Shown: piece by piece, positions 61,833 through 64,000 of the stretch | Layout: every line of letters begins with the position of its first letter | Position numbering within the stretch: position 1 is the first letter of the stretch | NCBI RefSeq assembly: GCF_910592395.1 | Contig: NC_088310.1 | Location: 27,855,491 to 27,919,490, forward strand | DNA: 64,000 nt | Direction of reading: 5' to 3' | Source: Lineus longissimus | Lineage: Eukaryota > Nemertea > Pilidiophora > Heteronemertea > Lineidae | Position numbers and translations under genes: made by a program | Notes under the pieces: model-generated | What the model saw: the letters and a program-made list of their open reading frames with translations, nothing else | Databases searched by the model: none | What the model was told of the DNA's origin: nothing

Positions 61833-62061
61833 ATATGTGACTCGCTCTACCAAAACTAGGCGCTTGTCGCATCTGAACTTGACAGGTTGATACGGACTTG
61901 TTGTTCATTTCCCTATTGTAGACCTTTTGTGAAATGTGACCAAATCAGTTTGTAATAGATTTCACAAAAGGTCTACAATAGGGAAATGAACAACAAGTCC
62001 GTATCAACCTGTCAAGTTCGGATGCGACAAGCGCCTAGTTTTGGTAGAGCGAGTCACATAT
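61833..62061. repeat. Near-perfect inverted repeat, 103-bp arms
   Basis: Left arm 61833-61935 and right arm 61959-62061 are reverse complements with one mismatch (T/C in CATCTGAAC versus CATCCGAAC), around a 23-bp spacer. Outer ends read ATATGTGACTCGC. The same 27-residue peptide start (MNNKSVSTCQV...) appears outward on both strands simply because of the symmetry. Typical transposon termini and target duplications are not obvious. It could be a young foldback element or a local inverted duplication formed by template switching; transcribed, it would make a long hairpin RNA. Confidence 0.95.
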
Positions 62062-63750
62062 GCACGTTCCTCACCATATCTTGGGAAGGTCTCATCTTCC
62101 TCCCCATGCTCCATATCAAGAGGGATGTAGGTGATGTAAAAGGAAGTTTTTCTGGCAGTAATTATCGCTGGTTACATCCGAGTCATTATGCTGGTTTTGT
62201 TCAAATATCATGAAAGATATCAGTGATGTATGGTTGTTGGCAAATGATAGGTAAACATGTGTTTTACTGTCATTGTTATGACCTTCATAAATCATCTCTG
62301 GCATCCTTGTTTGGTTATATGAGCTTGGAAATGACTATGCCCATCACATCAAGTGTTAGGCCTACTACTACGTCTGTACTTCATACTGCACATTCTGCAG
62401 AAAGGGACAACGACTGATATCGTTTACAAGGAGGGTAAGGAAGAGGAGTCCACAAAGTTTCACTTCCCCTGGTATACTATTTGCTGCCAAATCAGCACGG
62501 TCTCAGACCAAGGCAGAGATGACACCCAGATACCTGTGTGGCTGTATAAAGCAATGAAGCAAAAACTCTTCACACTTGTATGACAACAAGGCAAAGAAGG
62601 TTGATGACAAGTTCGCTTCGACTTCATGTTCTTCTGCTGCCATTACCACTGCGGCTGAGCAGAGCCCGGGGCCTCTGGTGGAGATGACACCGAGGCAATG
62701 CGGCTTAAGTAATGAAGCGGCAACTCTCCAGCGTTATCACTCACATTGATTAAGCCGTAAAACATTGCCGTTGTTTACTCTGCCATTGTCAACAACATTG
62801 ATGGCCGCCGCCTCAAATCAGATGACAAACGGTTGTGTACAAAGTGATCAAGTTGGTACAAATGAAACCGTCAATTGCTACTTTGTCTTGCCAAACGACT
62901 CTAATTGGGATAGATAACTTCCATCGTTCTGATATCCCACTTCTCATGACATTATTATATTTTCTCTGGCACTTTTTCTGATGTCGAGGGGCCTGCATAA
63001 TGACAAAGTACATCTTCAGTACTTTTTAACCGGATTTAGTCAACATCAACAGGGAACTTTAAGTCGTGAAGAAGTGATTTGTTGAGGAAAGTCAAAGCTG
63101 ATGCTTGGTATGGCAGTGCAATGATCAGCCTCTGGCAAATATATCAAGTGAAATGCTGCTTTAGGATACAATTGATGAGCTAAGATCCCACTCCCTCTCT
63201 GGTGTCCATATAACAGGTTCTTCCCACAGAGCTGGAAGTATGAGACTTTTTGCCACTGCCCACAAGCTCTCTCCAAGTGAAGATAACTCAAAGCCATGGT
63301 TTTCTTGTTGGATAAATGACAGGCTGGTTCACCTTCAAAGCACATAAGTGACAACAATGAGTTGGCTTCGTCACCAACATCTCTCGACAGCAACGATTAA
63401 CAACACAGCCTAGCAGCGGAATAAGATCTCACCAGATCTGAGTAATCCGCAGCTGGTCACACAGTCAAACAAACTCATGAATTAATTATTCTCATTTCAA
63501 CTTAGAACCAAGTGCATGGCAAGCCCCTTGCTCCACCAGTATAGGGAGAGATTATCCTCGGCCTCGGCAAAAGAACAGAACCACATGACATCACAATCTT
63601 CTTAAGGCTCTCCCCAATTTTCCTTCTTTTGACAAGGTTTCAGACAGTTTGAGCAACGTTCCCCATATCTTTTGCACTGGAAAGATGTCAGCCACCAAAA
63701 GTCCAACCACTCAGTGTTTGTGGCCTATGCCTTAGCTTAACCTTGATTCG
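62062..63750. other. Gene-poor stretch
   Basis: No gene is supported. A 115-codon minus-strand frame at 63046-63393 lacks a recognisable domain. A GC- and CpG-richer patch at about 62640-62820 contains GATGGCCGCCGCC. Confidence 0.5.
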
Positions 63751-63905
63751 ATTATCCGGTGGAGCATATTTGAGGAGTATGGCCCAAAGCCAACCTTGAT
63801 GAAGCTTTCTGATGAAGACCAGGCCCCAAGCCAACTCTTCATCCAGTTATTAGGAGAGCATATTTGAGGAGCAATGCCCAAAACCAATCTTTGAGATGCT
63901 TTCCA
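63751..63905 (+). repeat. Imperfect tandem duplication, 94-bp period
   Basis: The block GAGCATATTTGAGGAG recurs at 63762 and 63856, each followed by TGCCC or GGCCC, AAAGCCAA or AAAACCAA, and GATG(A)GCTTTC-type endings. Two copies are visible, the second more diverged. There is no coding sign. Confidence 0.7.
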
Positions 63906-64000
63906 CTGATGGAACCTAGGGCACCAGCATACCAATAATTCACATCACCAACTGTCCTTGTTTAATTCTGTTGTCTTGCCCATATTAGCTTTTCATATTT

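Noticed and set aside
1-64000. Possible CRISPR array, prophage, operon, rRNA, snRNA or familiar microRNA
   Set aside because: No spaced direct repeats, phage genes, rRNA or spliceosomal RNA signature sequences, or well-known microRNA sequences (let-7, miR-1, miR-9, miR-124 and similar) were seen by eye. A covariance-model search would be needed to exclude diverged RNAs.

Overview
This window looks like nuclear DNA of an animal, most likely a marine invertebrate. The well-supported genes are short RNA polymerase III genes: eukaryotic-type tRNAs with internal A and B boxes, no encoded CCA, and T-runs downstream. There are no operons, no closely packed reading frames and no Shine-Dalgarno sites. 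Most sequence is AT-rich and non-coding, with miniature inverted-repeat elements, minisatellites and frequent TAGGCCTA- and TACATGTA-type words, which I associate (inference only) with marine invertebrates such as echinoderms or hemichordates. The species cannot be fixed from this sequence.

Layout. Five nearly identical tRNA-Ser(GCT) genes are scattered at 3646 (+), 23442 (-), 26167 (+), 35244 (+) and 36623 (+). There is one sound tRNA-Gly(GCC) at 45048, a weakened tRNA-Gly(GCC) at 15412, and one sound tRNA-Leu(TAG) at 41188. A decayed tRNA-Leu(CAG)-like sequence lies at 42550 and a tRNA-like body on the minus strand at 30648. Repeats include a 16-unit 40/41-bp minisatellite (about 17.93-18.60 kb), a 48-unit 11-bp minisatellite (56.31-56.84 kb), three foldback elements (22.14, 23.14 and 57.50 kb), a 229-bp inverted repeat with almost identical 103-bp arms (61.83 kb), and the 3' tail of a LINE or SINE (32.56 kb).

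Protein-coding evidence is thin. The long open frames at 56.3-56.9 kb come from the 11-bp repeat and are not genes. Frames that cross the tRNAs and yield words such as AEWLRRWTANPLG or GFEPTRAEPNGLAVHRL are tRNA shadows. The best protein candidate is a small spliced gene on the plus strand at 11403-12322, with a good start context, an in-phase intron and a possible third exon. Weaker candidates are a 3' terminal exon at 27062-27284 (-), an ORF under a YY1-like site at 7117-7446, and promoter-like spots near 29.0 and 39.9 kb. None matches a family I recognise.

Most of the rest is gene-poor intergenic or intronic DNA with local clusters of transcription-factor-like motifs (YY1, Forkhead, NR5A/ERR, RFX, paired GATTAATG), which may or may not be regulatory. 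I found no clear evidence of a new biological system. The items most worth checking are the split gene at 11.4 kb, the 61.8 kb near-perfect inverted repeat, the in-register 11-bp minisatellite, and the paired ATGGCGGAT sites at 7.07 and 7.43 kb.
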